The position numbers and the translations under genes are program-made. A stretch of 64,000 nucleotides of DNA from Winogradskyella undariae. GTDB lineage: Bacteria > Bacteroidota > Bacteroidia > Flavobacteriales > Flavobacteriaceae. Shown here in pieces: positions 27,446-36,709 of this stretch. Under the pieces are notes generated by a model that saw only the letters and a list, made by a program, of their open reading frames with translations, had not been told where the DNA came from and searched no databases. The stretch lies in the NCBI RefSeq assembly GCF_013285155.1, contig NZ_JABTEL010000006.1, positions 62,001 to 126,000 of the forward strand. Reading direction: 5' to 3'. The stretch's first letter is position 1. The number at the start of each line of letters is the position of its first letter.

Positions 27446-28810
27446 ATGAGCCAATCGTTAATTAATAAGTATAATGTTGCAGGTCCACGTTATACAAGCT
27501 ATCCAACAGTTCCTTATTGGGATTCGGGTACTTTTTCTTTAGCTAAATGGAAAGATTCTTTAAAACGTTCTTTTGAAGAAAGTAATAATTCTGAAGGCTT
27601 AAGTTTATATATTCATTTACCTTTTTGTGAAAGTTTATGCACCTTTTGTGGTTGCCATAAACGCATCACTAAGCGACATGAAGTAGAGTCGCCTTATATT
27701 AAAGCTGTTTTAAAAGAGTGGAGTTTATATCTTAAGTTATTAGGAAGTAAACCAAGAATTAAAGAATTGCATTTAGGAGGTGGTACACCAACATTTTTCT
27801 CACCAGAGCATCTTAAATTTTTAATATCAGAACTTTTAGTTAATGCAGATTTAGCAGAGAATTATGAATTTAGTTTTGAAGGTCACCCTAACAACACCAC
27901 AGAAGAACATCTTCAAACCTTATACGATTTAGGATTTAGACGTGTTAGTTATGGGGTTCAGGATTATAATCTTAGTATTCAAAAAGCAATTAATCGCGTA
28001 CAACCTTTCGAAAACGTAAAACGTGCTACAGATTTGGCTCGTGAAATTGGGTATACTTCAGTAGGTCACGATATTATTTTTGGATTGCCGTTTCAAACTG
28101 AAGCAGATGTTATTGAAACCATCAATAAAACGAGAGCATTAATGCCAGATCGTATTGCATTTTATAGTTATGCGCATGTACCTTGGATAAAAGGAAACGG
28201 GCAACGTGGTTTTAGTGATAATGATTTACCTACGCCAGAATCTAAGCGTCAACAATACGAAACAGGAAAACAATGTTTTGAAAATGCAGGTTATGTAGAA
28301 ATTGGGATGGATCATTTTGCGTTAAAAAGCGATTCACTTTACAAGGCTTTAAAAAACAAAAAGCTGCATCGTAATTTTATGGGGTATACAGCTTCAAAAA
28401 CATTAGCCATGATTGGGTTAGGAGTGTCATCTATTAGTGATAGTTGGTATGGCTTTGCTCAAAACGTAAAGTCTAATGAAGAATATTATAGCTTGTTAGA
28501 TAAAGATATTATTCCTGTATTTAAAGGTCATATTCTTAACACAGAAGATTTAGTAATTAGAAAGCATATTCTTAATTTGATGTGTAATTTTGAAACCAAT
28601 TGGAAAGATGACGCATTAGTATTTGAAGAGTTGCCTGATATACTTATTAAATTAAAGGAATTTGAATTAGATGGATTACTTCAGTTTGAAGTAAAAAAAA
28701 TAAATGTAACAGAAAAAGGGAAACCTTTTATTAGAAATATATGTATGGCTTTTGATTTGTTATTACAAAGAAAAAAGCCTGATGCTCAGTTGTTTTCAAT
28801 GACAATCTAA
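27446..28810 (+). CDS. hemN: Oxygen-independent coproporphyrinogen III oxidase
   Basis: A 454-residue radical-SAM enzyme that converts coproporphyrinogen III to protoporphyrinogen IX without oxygen in heme synthesis. The 4Fe-4S site is CESLCTFC (Cys61, Cys65, Cys68) followed by GC. Other HemN markers are the N-terminal YNVAGPRYTSYPTVPYW, LGGGTPTF and YGVQDYN. The ATG at 27446 gives the normal HemN N-terminus, and the promoter upstream excludes the longer frame. It is followed 12 bases later by a universal stress protein gene; both are likely controlled by the Fnr-like site. Confidence 0.93.
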   Translation: MSQSLINKYNVAGPRYTSYPTVPYWDSGTFSLAKWKDSLKRSFEESNNSEGLSLYIHLPFCESLCTFCGCHKRITKRHEVESPYIKAVLKEWSLYLKLLGSKPRIKELHLGGGTPTFFSPEHLKFLISELLVNADLAENYEFSFEGHPNNTTEEHLQTLYDLGFRRVSYGVQDYNLSIQKAINRVQPFENVKRATDLAREIGYTSVGHDIIFGLPFQTEADVIETINKTRALMPDRIAFYSYAHVPWIKGNGQRGFSDNDLPTPESKRQQYETGKQCFENAGYVEIGMDHFALKSDSLYKALKNKKLHRNFMGYTASKTLAMIGLGVSSISDSWYGFAQNVKSNEEYYSLLDKDIIPVFKGHILNTEDLVIRKHILNLMCNFETNWKDDALVFEELPDILIKLKEFELDGLLQFEVKKINVTEKGKPFIRNICMAFDLLLQRKKPDAQLFSMTI

Positions 28811-28822
28811 AACAAAAAAACG

Positions 28823-29656
28823 ATGGATAAAATTATTGTACCAGTTGATTTTTCGGAACAATCAGAGTTTGCCTTGGAAGCTGCAGCAAGTTTAGCTCAA
28901 AAGTATGGTTCAGAACTCTTAGTCTTACACATGTTAGAGTTATCTAATACCATAATATCGTCTGCAAGTGAAGCATTAAACCAAGAGGCGCTTTACTTTA
29001 TAAAACTAGCAGAGCAAAAATTTGAAATATTTTTAAAGAAGCCATATTTAAAAGATATTAAAGTCACCAAAATAATTAAACACTTTAAAGTGTGGAGTGA
29101 GGTTAATGATGTGGTGAAAGAATATGATGCTAGTATTATTGTTATGGGATCTCAAGGAACTAGTGGTATTAAAGAAGTATTTGTGGGTTCTAATACTGAA
29201 AAAGTAGTACGACATTCAGAAATTCCTGTATTGGTCATTAAGCACAATCCTATTTTAATGGATTTTGAAAATGGTGTTTTTGCATGTGATTTTTCTGAAG
29301 ACGCAATAAAACCTTACTTAAATGCAAAGCAAACTTTTGAAAGTCTTGGTATAAATATGCATTTGGTATACGTCAATTCACCTGATGGAAACTTTAATAG
29401 TTCTGTTGAAATTGATAAGCGTGTATCTAAGTTTTTAGAAAAAGCAGAAGGGGATTTAAAAAAACTAAATCAGATAAATATTGTTTCAGATTATACCATA
29501 GAAAAAGGAATTCTTCATTTTGCAAATGTAATAGGTGCAGATCTTATTGCTGTAGCTACACACGGTAGAAAAGGTTTATCTCACTTTTTTGAAGGAAGTG
29601 TTTCTGAAGACATAGCAAACCATTCAACATTACCTGTTATGACTTTTAAATTATAA
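28823..29656 (+). CDS. Tandem-domain universal stress protein
   Basis: A 277-residue protein made of two UspA domains (about 1-145 and 148-277). The first keeps the ATP-binding pattern G-x2-G-x9-G-S/T (GSQGTSGIKEVFVGSNTEKVV). The second has a similar THGRKGLSHFFEGSVSE loop. UspA proteins aid survival under starvation and low oxygen. Co-transcription with hemN, 12 bases upstream, fits a low-oxygen response. Confidence 0.9.
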   Translation: MDKIIVPVDFSEQSEFALEAAASLAQKYGSELLVLHMLELSNTIISSASEALNQEALYFIKLAEQKFEIFLKKPYLKDIKVTKIIKHFKVWSEVNDVVKEYDASIIVMGSQGTSGIKEVFVGSNTEKVVRHSEIPVLVIKHNPILMDFENGVFACDFSEDAIKPYLNAKQTFESLGINMHLVYVNSPDGNFNSSVEIDKRVSKFLEKAEGDLKKLNQINIVSDYTIEKGILHFANVIGADLIAVATHGRKGLSHFFEGSVSEDIANHSTLPVMTFKL

Positions 29657-29696
29657 TTAGAGGGGTGTTTTTAGTTAGTGTTATTAACATCTGAAG

Positions 29697-29729
29697 AAGG
29701 CGCTGAAGATTTTTTCTTTGGCGCTTTTT
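29697..29729 (+). terminator. Terminator of the hemN-uspA operon
   Basis: A 13-base stem, AAGGCGCTGAAGA against TCTTTGGCGCTTT, with three G-U pairs and a T5 tail, 40 bases after the stop. Confidence 0.75.
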
Positions 29730-29814
29730 GTGTTTTATAAAGAAATAATTTAAAAGCTATATATCTTCTAAAAATAGATTCTTAGTTTTATTTTTGAATA
29801 ATTAATACTTCAGT

Positions 29815-30492
29815 ATGAATTACAAAACACTTTTATACATCGGAAGCTTTTTTCTTCTTTCGTTTACAATTCAACAACAAACGTTACCAGAGGGATTTGT
29901 GTACGTAAAATCTATAATTCCAGATTTAGATGTTGAATTGCGTTATTTTACGACGAATAATTTTGTTGGAGATACTATAGATGGTTATGAAGCAAATCGT
30001 TTAATTTTAACAAAAGCGACAGCTGAAAAGTTAAAATTGGTACAGGATGAATTGCAAGAACAAAACCTTTGTCTTAAAGTTTATGACGGCTATCGTCCGC
30101 AACGTGCTGTAAATAATTTTATTACTTGGGCTCGTGATTTAAATGACACGATTAAAAAATCTCAGTTTTATCCTGAAGCAGAAAAACGCAACTTATTTCA
30201 AGCTGGTTACATTGCTTCACGCTCTGGGCATAGTAGAGGAAGTACTATAGATTTAACTATTATTGATGGGCAAACAGGAGTACCTTTAGATATGGGAAGT
30301 CCATTTGATTATTTTGGAAAAGAATCTTGGATCGCTCACGAACCTTTAACGGATTTACAAAAACAAAACCGTCAATTATTACAAACTGTAATGTTGAAAC
30401 ATAACTTTAGAAACTACTCTAAAGAATGGTGGCATTTTACGTTGCGTTGGGAACCTTTTCCTAAAACTTATTTTGATTTTGAAATAGAATAA
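29815..30492 (+). CDS. D-alanyl-D-alanine dipeptidase (M15D, VanX/DdpX type)
   Basis: A 225-residue exported zinc peptidase with a signal peptide or anchor at residues 4-19. Zinc ligands and catalytic residues are visible: SGHSRGSTID (His139, Asp146) and EWWH (Glu204, His207). The N-terminal LDVELRYFTTNNFVGDTIDGY is typical of VanX. The family cleaves D-Ala-D-Ala, here probably for peptidoglycan turnover or recycling rather than glycopeptide resistance, since no van genes are nearby. Its stop lies one base from that of the convergent MFS gene; no terminator is visible between them. Confidence 0.88.
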   Translation: MNYKTLLYIGSFFLLSFTIQQQTLPEGFVYVKSIIPDLDVELRYFTTNNFVGDTIDGYEANRLILTKATAEKLKLVQDELQEQNLCLKVYDGYRPQRAVNNFITWARDLNDTIKKSQFYPEAEKRNLFQAGYIASRSGHSRGSTIDLTIIDGQTGVPLDMGSPFDYFGKESWIAHEPLTDLQKQNRQLLQTVMLKHNFRNYSKEWWHFTLRWEPFPKTYFDFEIE

Positions 30493-30493
30493 T

Positions 30494-31669
30494 CTAATTT
30501 TTTTTCAAATAGATTAATCCTGTAATCGGTCCTATTGCTAAAACTACAAATGCATAGGGCGCAATAGTATCATATGTTATTAAATAATTTAACAATTGAA
30601 TGCTTACAATAGTTAAACTATAGCCTATACAATTTACAATAGTTAATGCTGTGCCGATAGATTGTACTTCGCAATTTTGTGCAACCATAGTAGAAAATAA
30701 AGGTGAATCTGCAATTACTGCCATTCCCCAAATTATAAGAAAAATAATAAAGAGTGGTGTAGCGCTAACTAAAAAGAAAATAGGCGACAAAAAGCAGCAT
30801 ACTCCAGAAATAGTTAAGGCCCAAATAGCTGTTCTTTTAACACCGAATCTGTTAGATATAAAACCACCTAAAATACAAGATATACTTCCTGAGGCTATGA
30901 TGATAAATGAAAATAAAGGAATATTTAAGGTTACACCATGAAATTCTTGATGCATCATTAGTAATATAGGTACAAATGTCCAGAAGGCATACAATTCCCA
31001 CATGTGTCCAAAATAACCGAATGCTGCAGAGCGAAAACTCGATTTTTTAAAAACATCTAAAATTTTAGAAACATCAAACTTATCAGCCAGTTTTTGATAA
31101 GGTCCATTAGGAACGAAAATTAAAACAAGAAATCCTCCAATCAATGCTAAGATTGATGTGGTAAAAATTACAGCCTCCCATTTAATATTAAATCCAAAAG
31201 ATTGAATTAAATAAGGGAAGGCAGTACCCAATACTAAGGCCGCAATTAAAAAACTAAGTGATTTACCTAATCCTTTTTCAAAATGATCTGCTGCGATTTT
31301 CATTCCTACAGGATAAATTCCTGCTAAACTAAATCCGGTTAAAAATCTAAAAAAAAGTATTGTAGTTATCGTATTGTTGGGATAGAGTATGCCTAAGTTA
31401 AAAACAGCTCCAAAAACGGCGCAAATGAAAAATACTTTTGATGGAGAAAAGCGATCGCTTAGTGTAAGAATCGCAAAAACAAAAGTACCAATGATAAATC
31501 CAAATTGTACGGAAGAACTAATATATCCGAGTGATTCTGCACTCAGATTAAAAAATAAAACTAAATCGTCTATAATAGAATTCCCGGCAAACCACAACGA
31601 TGTACAACAAAATTGAGAAAAGATAATTATGGGTAAAACCCATTTAGTTGTGCTTGTTTTAGCTTTCAA
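30494..31669 (-). CDS. MFS transporter
   Basis: A 391-residue inner-membrane protein with about 12 hydrophobic segments and the MFS pattern: a loop 2-3 motif (DRFSPSKVFFI), a long central cytoplasmic loop near residues 190-210 (QKLADKFDVSKILDVFKKS), and a second GGFISNRFGVKRT motif. It resembles the CynX/NarK-like branch with a GLY-rich first half. The substrate cannot be told. It is the last gene of a four-gene minus-strand operon, seven bases after the DoxX gene. Confidence 0.85.
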   Translation of the reverse strand: MKAKTSTTKWVLPIIIFSQFCCTSLWFAGNSIIDDLVLFFNLSAESLGYISSSVQFGFIIGTFVFAILTLSDRFSPSKVFFICAVFGAVFNLGILYPNNTITTILFFRFLTGFSLAGIYPVGMKIAADHFEKGLGKSLSFLIAALVLGTAFPYLIQSFGFNIKWEAVIFTTSILALIGGFLVLIFVPNGPYQKLADKFDVSKILDVFKKSSFRSAAFGYFGHMWELYAFWTFVPILLMMHQEFHGVTLNIPLFSFIIIASGSISCILGGFISNRFGVKRTAIWALTISGVCCFLSPIFFLVSATPLFIIFLIIWGMAVIADSPLFSTMVAQNCEVQSIGTALTIVNCIGYSLTIVSIQLLNYLITYDTIAPYAFVVLAIGPITGLIYLKKN

Positions 31670-31676
31670 AAGTAAA

Positions 31677-32033
31677 CTAGTTAAAATAAATCCATGCCCA
31701 ATACATTAACCCAAATTGTAGAGGTAAACGTAAAATTAAAACCCATTTAGGGATGCCTGCAGATGCTTTTTTACTAGAAAGCATATAGAAATGCACCAAT
31801 AGAAATACGACTAACATGGCTATAATACCATAAATTGAAATATTTTTAAGCATTGGTATACACAAGCCAATTCCTAAAACAATTTCAGCCAAACCACTTA
31901 AGTAAACCAAAGCTTTGTGGCTAGGTAAGTAATTTGGCATAATACGCATGTAGGTTTTTGGCTTTATAAAATGCATTATTCCTGCAATAAAATACAGAAC
32001 AGCCATGATGTATAGTCCTATAGGTTCATTCAT
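31677..32033 (-). CDS. DoxX-like four-helix membrane protein
   Basis: A 118-residue protein with four transmembrane helices. The pattern PIGLYIMAVLYFIAGIMHF, then LPSHKALVYLSGLAEIVLGIGL, fits the DoxX/DoxX-like family of small membrane oxidoreductase-associated proteins. Its start overlaps the preceding gene's stop by 8 bases. Function unknown beyond the family. Confidence 0.8.
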   Translation of the reverse strand: MNEPIGLYIMAVLYFIAGIMHFIKPKTYMRIMPNYLPSHKALVYLSGLAEIVLGIGLCIPMLKNISIYGIIAMLVVFLLVHFYMLSSKKASAGIPKWVLILRLPLQFGLMYWAWIYFN

Positions 32034-33003
32034 CTTTATATGTTTTATAGGTTAAACCAATGCCATAGTTAAATAGATTTTTATCTAATAAACTAGATGT
32101 AAATTGATTTTCGTTATCAAATTTCACCCAATTATTTCCGCTAATAAACACGCGTTTTACAAAAGTGTTCTTTGTTTCAATTTTATCTGTAAAGGGTAAC
32201 AAGGGTCTAAAGCTGGTTGGTATTTTTATAATACCTTCAGATTTAGAAACGATTTCTTTATATTTTTTATTGGGAAGTAATTTGCCATCCTTATTTGTGT
32301 AGCCTAAAACTTGTAATGACACAAAAAAACCATTTTCAGGAATAAGTATATCATAATCATCAACATTTAATACATGAAAATCTCCATCCTTTTCCGTTGC
32401 TCTAAATACAGTCGTTTCGTAAGTTAAAACCTTACCAGGTTTTCCATTATCATTGTCGTAAAATTTTACTTTAAATAAAGTAGAGAACTTTTTCTTTTCA
32501 CTATTAGATTTATTTCGCTTACTCCAATCTTTAGATTCTAATGCAATAGGAAATAAGACTTCTGAAAGTTTTTGATCTTGAGAAGTCGTTTTTGGGAAAT
32601 ACACAGCAATCTCAGACTCTATCGTTGGTAGCCAACATTTATAATAATCGTCGTCTAAATAAGGTTTTAATTTTTCCTCTTTAAATTTTCGATCTATCTT
32701 ATTGTTAATTATAACAGCGTCTAATAAATGCGCTTCTGGTTGCATTAATAATTGTGCAGGTAAATCTTTGGTCGCTACATTTAAATCTTTAAACCCAAGT
32801 GCGGATATAAAAAGAGAGTCGATATCTGGATATAATTTTTCGGTAAATATAAATTGACCTTCATCATCAGCAAAAAGCCCATTACCATTGCCAAAAGATA
32901 TGGTGGCGTAACTTACAGGATAGGATGTGATATTGTCTTTAATGGTTGTTTGCGCAAATGTAATTTGCCCAATAAACAAGAGAATAAATAAAATTTTATG
33001 CAT
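32026..33003 (-). CDS. Exported protein with carboxypeptidase-regulatory-like domain
   Basis: A 325-residue protein. I chose the ATG at 33003 because it opens the signal peptide MHKILFILLFIGQITFAQ; longer frames add 21 residues without signal character. Residues about 25-105 form a carboxypeptidase-regulatory-like beta-sandwich (SYATISFGNGNGLFADDEGQF, ISALGFKDL). The rest is a beta-rich domain of unknown function with NNKIDRKFKEEKLKPYL and KVLTYETTVF. Such proteins are common in the Bacteroidota envelope. It is the second gene of the operon starting at 34364. Confidence 0.7.
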   Translation of the reverse strand: MHKILFILLFIGQITFAQTTIKDNITSYPVSYATISFGNGNGLFADDEGQFIFTEKLYPDIDSLFISALGFKDLNVATKDLPAQLLMQPEAHLLDAVIINNKIDRKFKEEKLKPYLDDDYYKCWLPTIESEIAVYFPKTTSQDQKLSEVLFPIALESKDWSKRNKSNSEKKKFSTLFKVKFYDNDNGKPGKVLTYETTVFRATEKDGDFHVLNVDDYDILIPENGFFVSLQVLGYTNKDGKLLPNKKYKEIVSKSEGIIKIPTSFRPLLPFTDKIETKNTFVKRVFISGNNWVKFDNENQFTSSLLDKNLFNYGIGLTYKTYKDE

Positions 33004-33047
33004 GGTTAAGTGTATAGATTTTAAAGATACATTATTTATACTGTATG

Positions 33048-34364
33048 CTAATTTGGATAATACCAAAATGGTATAGAAGCTTCAATTTTAGATATGGTAT
33101 CCGATTCTTTTAGTTCTCTTCGTTTTACATAAAGCATGTGTTTACCTTCTTCTATGTTTTTAATACCTATATAAGTTTCAAACCCGTTTTGTTTTTTTAT
33201 AGTTCTACCGAGTAAAAATTCGGTTTTATATAATGTGGAATCAATTTCAACAGAATAAAGTGAATTGAATGTAGCTAAATAGTCGTTTTTTAATGCATTA
33301 GTATTGGAGTCATAATTGATTGTGCTGATTTCTGATGTAATACCTCTAGCATCTTCATCAACTTTTAAACTTGGGTTGAAGAGGTAAATTTCATCCTCTA
33401 TATATTTATCAAAAGCTATAAATACTTTGACGTACGGATCGCTTATAACTTTACTATTGATAGCAATGTTTTTAATAAAATCAGATTCCTTAACTAACAT
33501 ATTTTCGTAATTTGCAGAATTAGAAATGTTAGTACTCGAGTCCTCAATAAAATTAAAATAGTTAGATTGATTGTAATATAAAGAAGTCATCCATACCAAT
33601 AAAATATAAATAGGAACTAAAAAGAGACTCAGGCGTTTTCCAAATTTATTATCTAGAAAGTTATAAATTAATGGTCGGTATAAAAAGGAAAGTGTGATAA
33701 TGCTAAAACCCCAGTAGAAAGGAAAATATACTTTGCTAAGCCATTTTTTCTTTTTTAAATAACCGAGAGTAATAAAGTCGATAAAAGTTAGTAGCATACC
33801 AATAACTACAAATGCTAAAAGGATAATACCAACGTACGTAGAAAAATCTCTAAACGAATTGCCATTTAGAAATACTGAAAATATTGTAGCAATTGATCCT
33901 ATGATTAGAACAAGAGCGAGCAAATAAAAGATGAGCAAAAACGTGATTGCGAAAATGATGCTACAGTAGTCTTCTAATCTTGCAATGTACCTATCAAAAG
34001 AACCTACTTTTAATTTTAGATAATTGCTAAATCGTTTGGTGTAATTTAAGGTGTCGTATTCAATGTCTCCAGAAACATACCGTAATCCTAAGGCACCAAT
34101 CCATAAGCCTCGTAAAAGCACATGGAGAAGTAAGTTAAAAATTAATATGGAACATGCAGAAAGTGCAAGAATTAAAATTAGCGTAAAAAACAGATTATTA
34201 TCGTTTTGAGACTGGTGATAGGCCATTTTCATTTCTAAAGCAGGATAGGCTGAGAATAATCCAAAAATAGAAAAACCAGAAATCAGCAATTCTAATTGCC
34301 AGCTCTCTTCTTGTAATCGATCTAATAATTTTTTAAACGCAGGTTTCTTGTAATCGTCGCTCAT
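33048..34364 (-). CDS. Polytopic membrane protein of unknown function
   Basis: A 438-residue protein from the ATG at 34364 (MSDDYKKPAFKKLLDRL); a start at 34406 is possible. About seven hydrophobic segments lie between residues 25 and 280, followed by an extracytoplasmic C-terminal domain (about 285-438) ending IPFWYYPN. I recognise no family motif. It is divergent from the ECF sigma gene at 34494, with 129 bases between, and heads the operon that includes the regulatory-like domain protein, DoxX and MFS genes. Confidence 0.65.
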   Translation of the reverse strand: MSDDYKKPAFKKLLDRLQEESWQLELLISGFSIFGLFSAYPALEMKMAYHQSQNDNNLFFTLILILALSACSILIFNLLLHVLLRGLWIGALGLRYVSGDIEYDTLNYTKRFSNYLKLKVGSFDRYIARLEDYCSIIFAITFLLIFYLLALVLIIGSIATIFSVFLNGNSFRDFSTYVGIILLAFVVIGMLLTFIDFITLGYLKKKKWLSKVYFPFYWGFSIITLSFLYRPLIYNFLDNKFGKRLSLFLVPIYILLVWMTSLYYNQSNYFNFIEDSSTNISNSANYENMLVKESDFIKNIAINSKVISDPYVKVFIAFDKYIEDEIYLFNPSLKVDEDARGITSEISTINYDSNTNALKNDYLATFNSLYSVEIDSTLYKTEFLLGRTIKKQNGFETYIGIKNIEEGKHMLYVKRRELKESDTISKIEASIPFWYYPN

Positions 34365-34439
34365 CTTTATATTGGGTAGATTGAAATTCAGGTTAAAATT
34401 AATCATATTGAATTAAAATCAATCTTTTTTATCCTATTT

Positions 34440-34467
34440 TGAAACTCTTTCCAAATTCCATCGTTTT
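34440..34467 (+). promoter_or_regulatory. Candidate autoregulated ECF promoter
   Basis: TGAAAC at 34440-34445 and CGTTTT from 34462, 16 bases apart, have the general form of ECF promoters (GAAC-like -35, CGT-like -10). The element sits 27 bases before the ATG of an ECF sigma gene, as expected for autoregulation. Confidence 0.45.
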
Positions 34468-34493
34468 TAATTATAGAATAGCTAACCAACCCA

Positions 34494-35039
34494 ATGCACA
34501 AAGACACTCAACTTATTAAGCTTTGTAAAAAAAGAAATGAAGTTGCACAAATGCAAGTTTATGATACCTATGCGCAAGCGATGTTTACCATTGCTTGTCG
34601 TTATCTCAATGATGAAGAAGATGCAAAGGATGCCATGCAAGAAGGATTTTTAAAAGCCTTTACAAATATTGAAAAATATCAGCCTAAAGCTACGTTTGGT
34701 GTTTGGTTAAAACGAATTATTATCAATCAATGTTTAGATGTTTTAAAGAAAAATAAGTTAGAGTTTAGTGCTGTAGAGGTTACCGAATTACAGATTATAA
34801 ACGAAGACGATTGGCATTTTGATAGCAGTATTACGAAGGAAGAAATTCTGTTAGCTGTTAACGAACTCAATGAAAAACATAAAATAGTCGTGAAGCTCTA
34901 TTTGTTGGAAGGCTACGATCACGAAGAAATTTCAGACATATTAGAAATCCCCGTAAAAACATCTCGAACACATCTAAGACGTGGGAAATTAAAATTACAA
35001 GACCTTTTAAAACAAAAGTATAATGAAGCAAGATATTAG
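34494..35039 (+). CDS. ECF sigma factor
   Basis: A 181-residue sigma-70 factor with region 2 (about 15-85, with CRYLNDEEDAKDAMQEGFLKAF and GVWLKRIIINQCLDVLKK) and region 4 (about 125-178, with LYLLEGYDHEEISDILEIPVKTSRTHLRRGK). It should redirect RNA polymerase to an envelope-stress or similar regulon that includes its own operon. Its 3' end overlaps the next gene by 17 bases. Confidence 0.9.
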   Translation: MHKDTQLIKLCKKRNEVAQMQVYDTYAQAMFTIACRYLNDEEDAKDAMQEGFLKAFTNIEKYQPKATFGVWLKRIIINQCLDVLKKNKLEFSAVEVTELQIINEDDWHFDSSITKEEILLAVNELNEKHKIVVKLYLLEGYDHEEISDILEIPVKTSRTHLRRGKLKLQDLLKQKYNEARY

Positions 35040-35544
35040 AAACCTATTTAACGAGGAAGACGATTTAAAAACGCTTCCTGAAAATCATAGAATTGAGTTT
35101 GCTGAAAAACTTAAAAAACAATCCAAACCAAAACAAAATCCTTATGCATGGTTAAGTGCAGCTGCAATTTTAATTATTGCATTAACCATTGGCTTTAATG
35201 CTATGGAAATGAAATCTAAACCAGAACTTAAGCAATCGTCGCCAATTATAGCACAAGTAGAAGCTGTTGAAGCTGAATACCTAGCTAATATTGAAACCGA
35301 ATGGCAAAGTTTTATAGCTATCGCAGATGATGCCGTTTTGGTAGAGCGATTCAAAAAAAACTTAGAAGATTTAGATAACGATTATCAAGATATTTCATTG
35401 CAGTTCAAAGATGATGCTAATAACATTTTAGTCATTGAAGCATTGGTTGAAAATCTTCAAACGCGATTACAGATTTTAAAAGACATTCAAAACCACATCA
35501 AGATATTAAATCAAGCAAACAAACAATATGAAAAATCAATTTAA
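35023..35544 (+). CDS. Membrane-anchored anti-sigma-like protein
   Basis: A 173-residue protein with a short cytoplasmic N-terminus (MKQDIRNLFNEEDDLKTLPENHRIEF), one transmembrane segment at about 42-60 and a charged helical C-terminal part (about 75-165) with coiled-coil character. The layout and the overlaps (17 bases at each end) with the ECF sigma gene and the next gene suggest an anti-sigma factor. The sequence shows no zinc-finger or RskA motif, so the role is inferred from position. Confidence 0.6.
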   Translation: MKQDIRNLFNEEDDLKTLPENHRIEFAEKLKKQSKPKQNPYAWLSAAAILIIALTIGFNAMEMKSKPELKQSSPIIAQVEAVEAEYLANIETEWQSFIAIADDAVLVERFKKNLEDLDNDYQDISLQFKDDANNILVIEALVENLQTRLQILKDIQNHIKILNQANKQYEKSI

Positions 35545-36697
35545 ACTTTTAGTATTGATGCTCATCACATCAGTATTAAGTCATAGTCAAAGTCATCAGA
35601 TACTTAAAGAAAGTTTTTCGGTAGATAAAAGCACATCAATTGTATTAAATTTCGCAAATATTTATGTCGCTATTGAAGAATCTACAGATGATAAAGTTCA
35701 CTTTGATTTTTTAATGGAGTTTGAAGGGTATTCAAAAAAAGAGATTAAGGAAAAAATTGAAGAAATAACTACTGAAGTATCAAGTTTTGATAATCATATT
35801 ACACTGAATGTTAATAGTAAAAATCAAATAACATTTGAGTTGTATAAGTATAATGTAGAGTCAGGAATTATATTAAATAATGATGAATTTTTTAATAAAA
35901 AAAAGGATACAATAATACGTAAATCGAAAGATTCTTTGTTAGCAGAGATTAGATTGAATAACGCAGGAGATCGAACGAATAATCCTTTAAAGTATATAAA
36001 TAACAGATTAAAAAAAATTGATAAAGATGGTAACTTATCTAAGTTTGAAAGTAAGAATATAGATATCATGCGAAGCATTTTTGTAATAAAAATTCCACCT
36101 TATTTAAAGCTAAATATTAATGGGAAAAATTCGGGTATACATTTTAGAAATGATTTACAAAATGAAATTTCCATTAAACTGAAATCAGGAACTTTAAAAG
36201 CAAAAGCACTTTATAACAGTTTTAATAATATCAGGATTGATGATGTTAATTTTGAAGCTGATGCTATTCTAGGAGGAGAGTATAAGTTTAAAAATGTGAA
36301 AAATGGGAAAATAGGAAGTGTACAAAACACAAAAATTACCTCAGAGTTTTCTAAAGTTGAAATTGGAGAAATTCGAAAAAATACAACAATATCAGACTTT
36401 AATAGTGAGTACTATTTTTATAATTGGGCTAAAGATTTTAAACGCTTTAATCTGTATTCTGAATATTCTAAAATCCATTTTTTCTATCCTGATTTAGATT
36501 TCAGTTTTAAGGCCATTGGTAACAATACTAAGAATTTTGTGGGCAATTATAAAATAGAAATGCAACCCACGAGCAAAGGTGAGAAGTATAGTATGATGGA
36601 AAGAAAACCAAGTGGCAAAGGAAATTTTTCTGGTGAAATTTACTTCGATATTATTCATGGTATTATTTATACGTATAACGATTCAATCAAAAAATAA
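35528..36697 (+). CDS. Exported beta-rich protein of the ECF operon
   Basis: A 389-residue protein with a signal peptide (1-20, ending in SHSQ). The mature part has long runs of alternating polar and hydrophobic residues (IHFRNDLQNEISIKLKSGTLKAKAL) like DUF4097/adhesin-type beta-helices. It ends FSGEIYFDIIHGIIYTYNDSIKK. That last stretch is repeated in degraded form at 37525-37593, behind the operon. The function is unknown; its position suggests an output or sensor of the sigma system. Confidence 0.6.
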   Translation: MKNQFKLLVLMLITSVLSHSQSHQILKESFSVDKSTSIVLNFANIYVAIEESTDDKVHFDFLMEFEGYSKKEIKEKIEEITTEVSSFDNHITLNVNSKNQITFELYKYNVESGIILNNDEFFNKKKDTIIRKSKDSLLAEIRLNNAGDRTNNPLKYINNRLKKIDKDGNLSKFESKNIDIMRSIFVIKIPPYLKLNINGKNSGIHFRNDLQNEISIKLKSGTLKAKALYNSFNNIRIDDVNFEADAILGGEYKFKNVKNGKIGSVQNTKITSEFSKVEIGEIRKNTTISDFNSEYYFYNWAKDFKRFNLYSEYSKIHFFYPDLDFSFKAIGNNTKNFVGNYKIEMQPTSKGEKYSMMERKPSGKGNFSGEIYFDIIHGIIYTYNDSIKK

Positions 36698-36709
36698 AAC
36701 AATTAATTT

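Noticed and set aside
29815-30492. Glycopeptide resistance locus because of the VanX-type gene
   Set aside because: No vanH, vanA or VanRS genes lie nearby; lone DdpX-type dipeptidases are common in peptidoglycan recycling.
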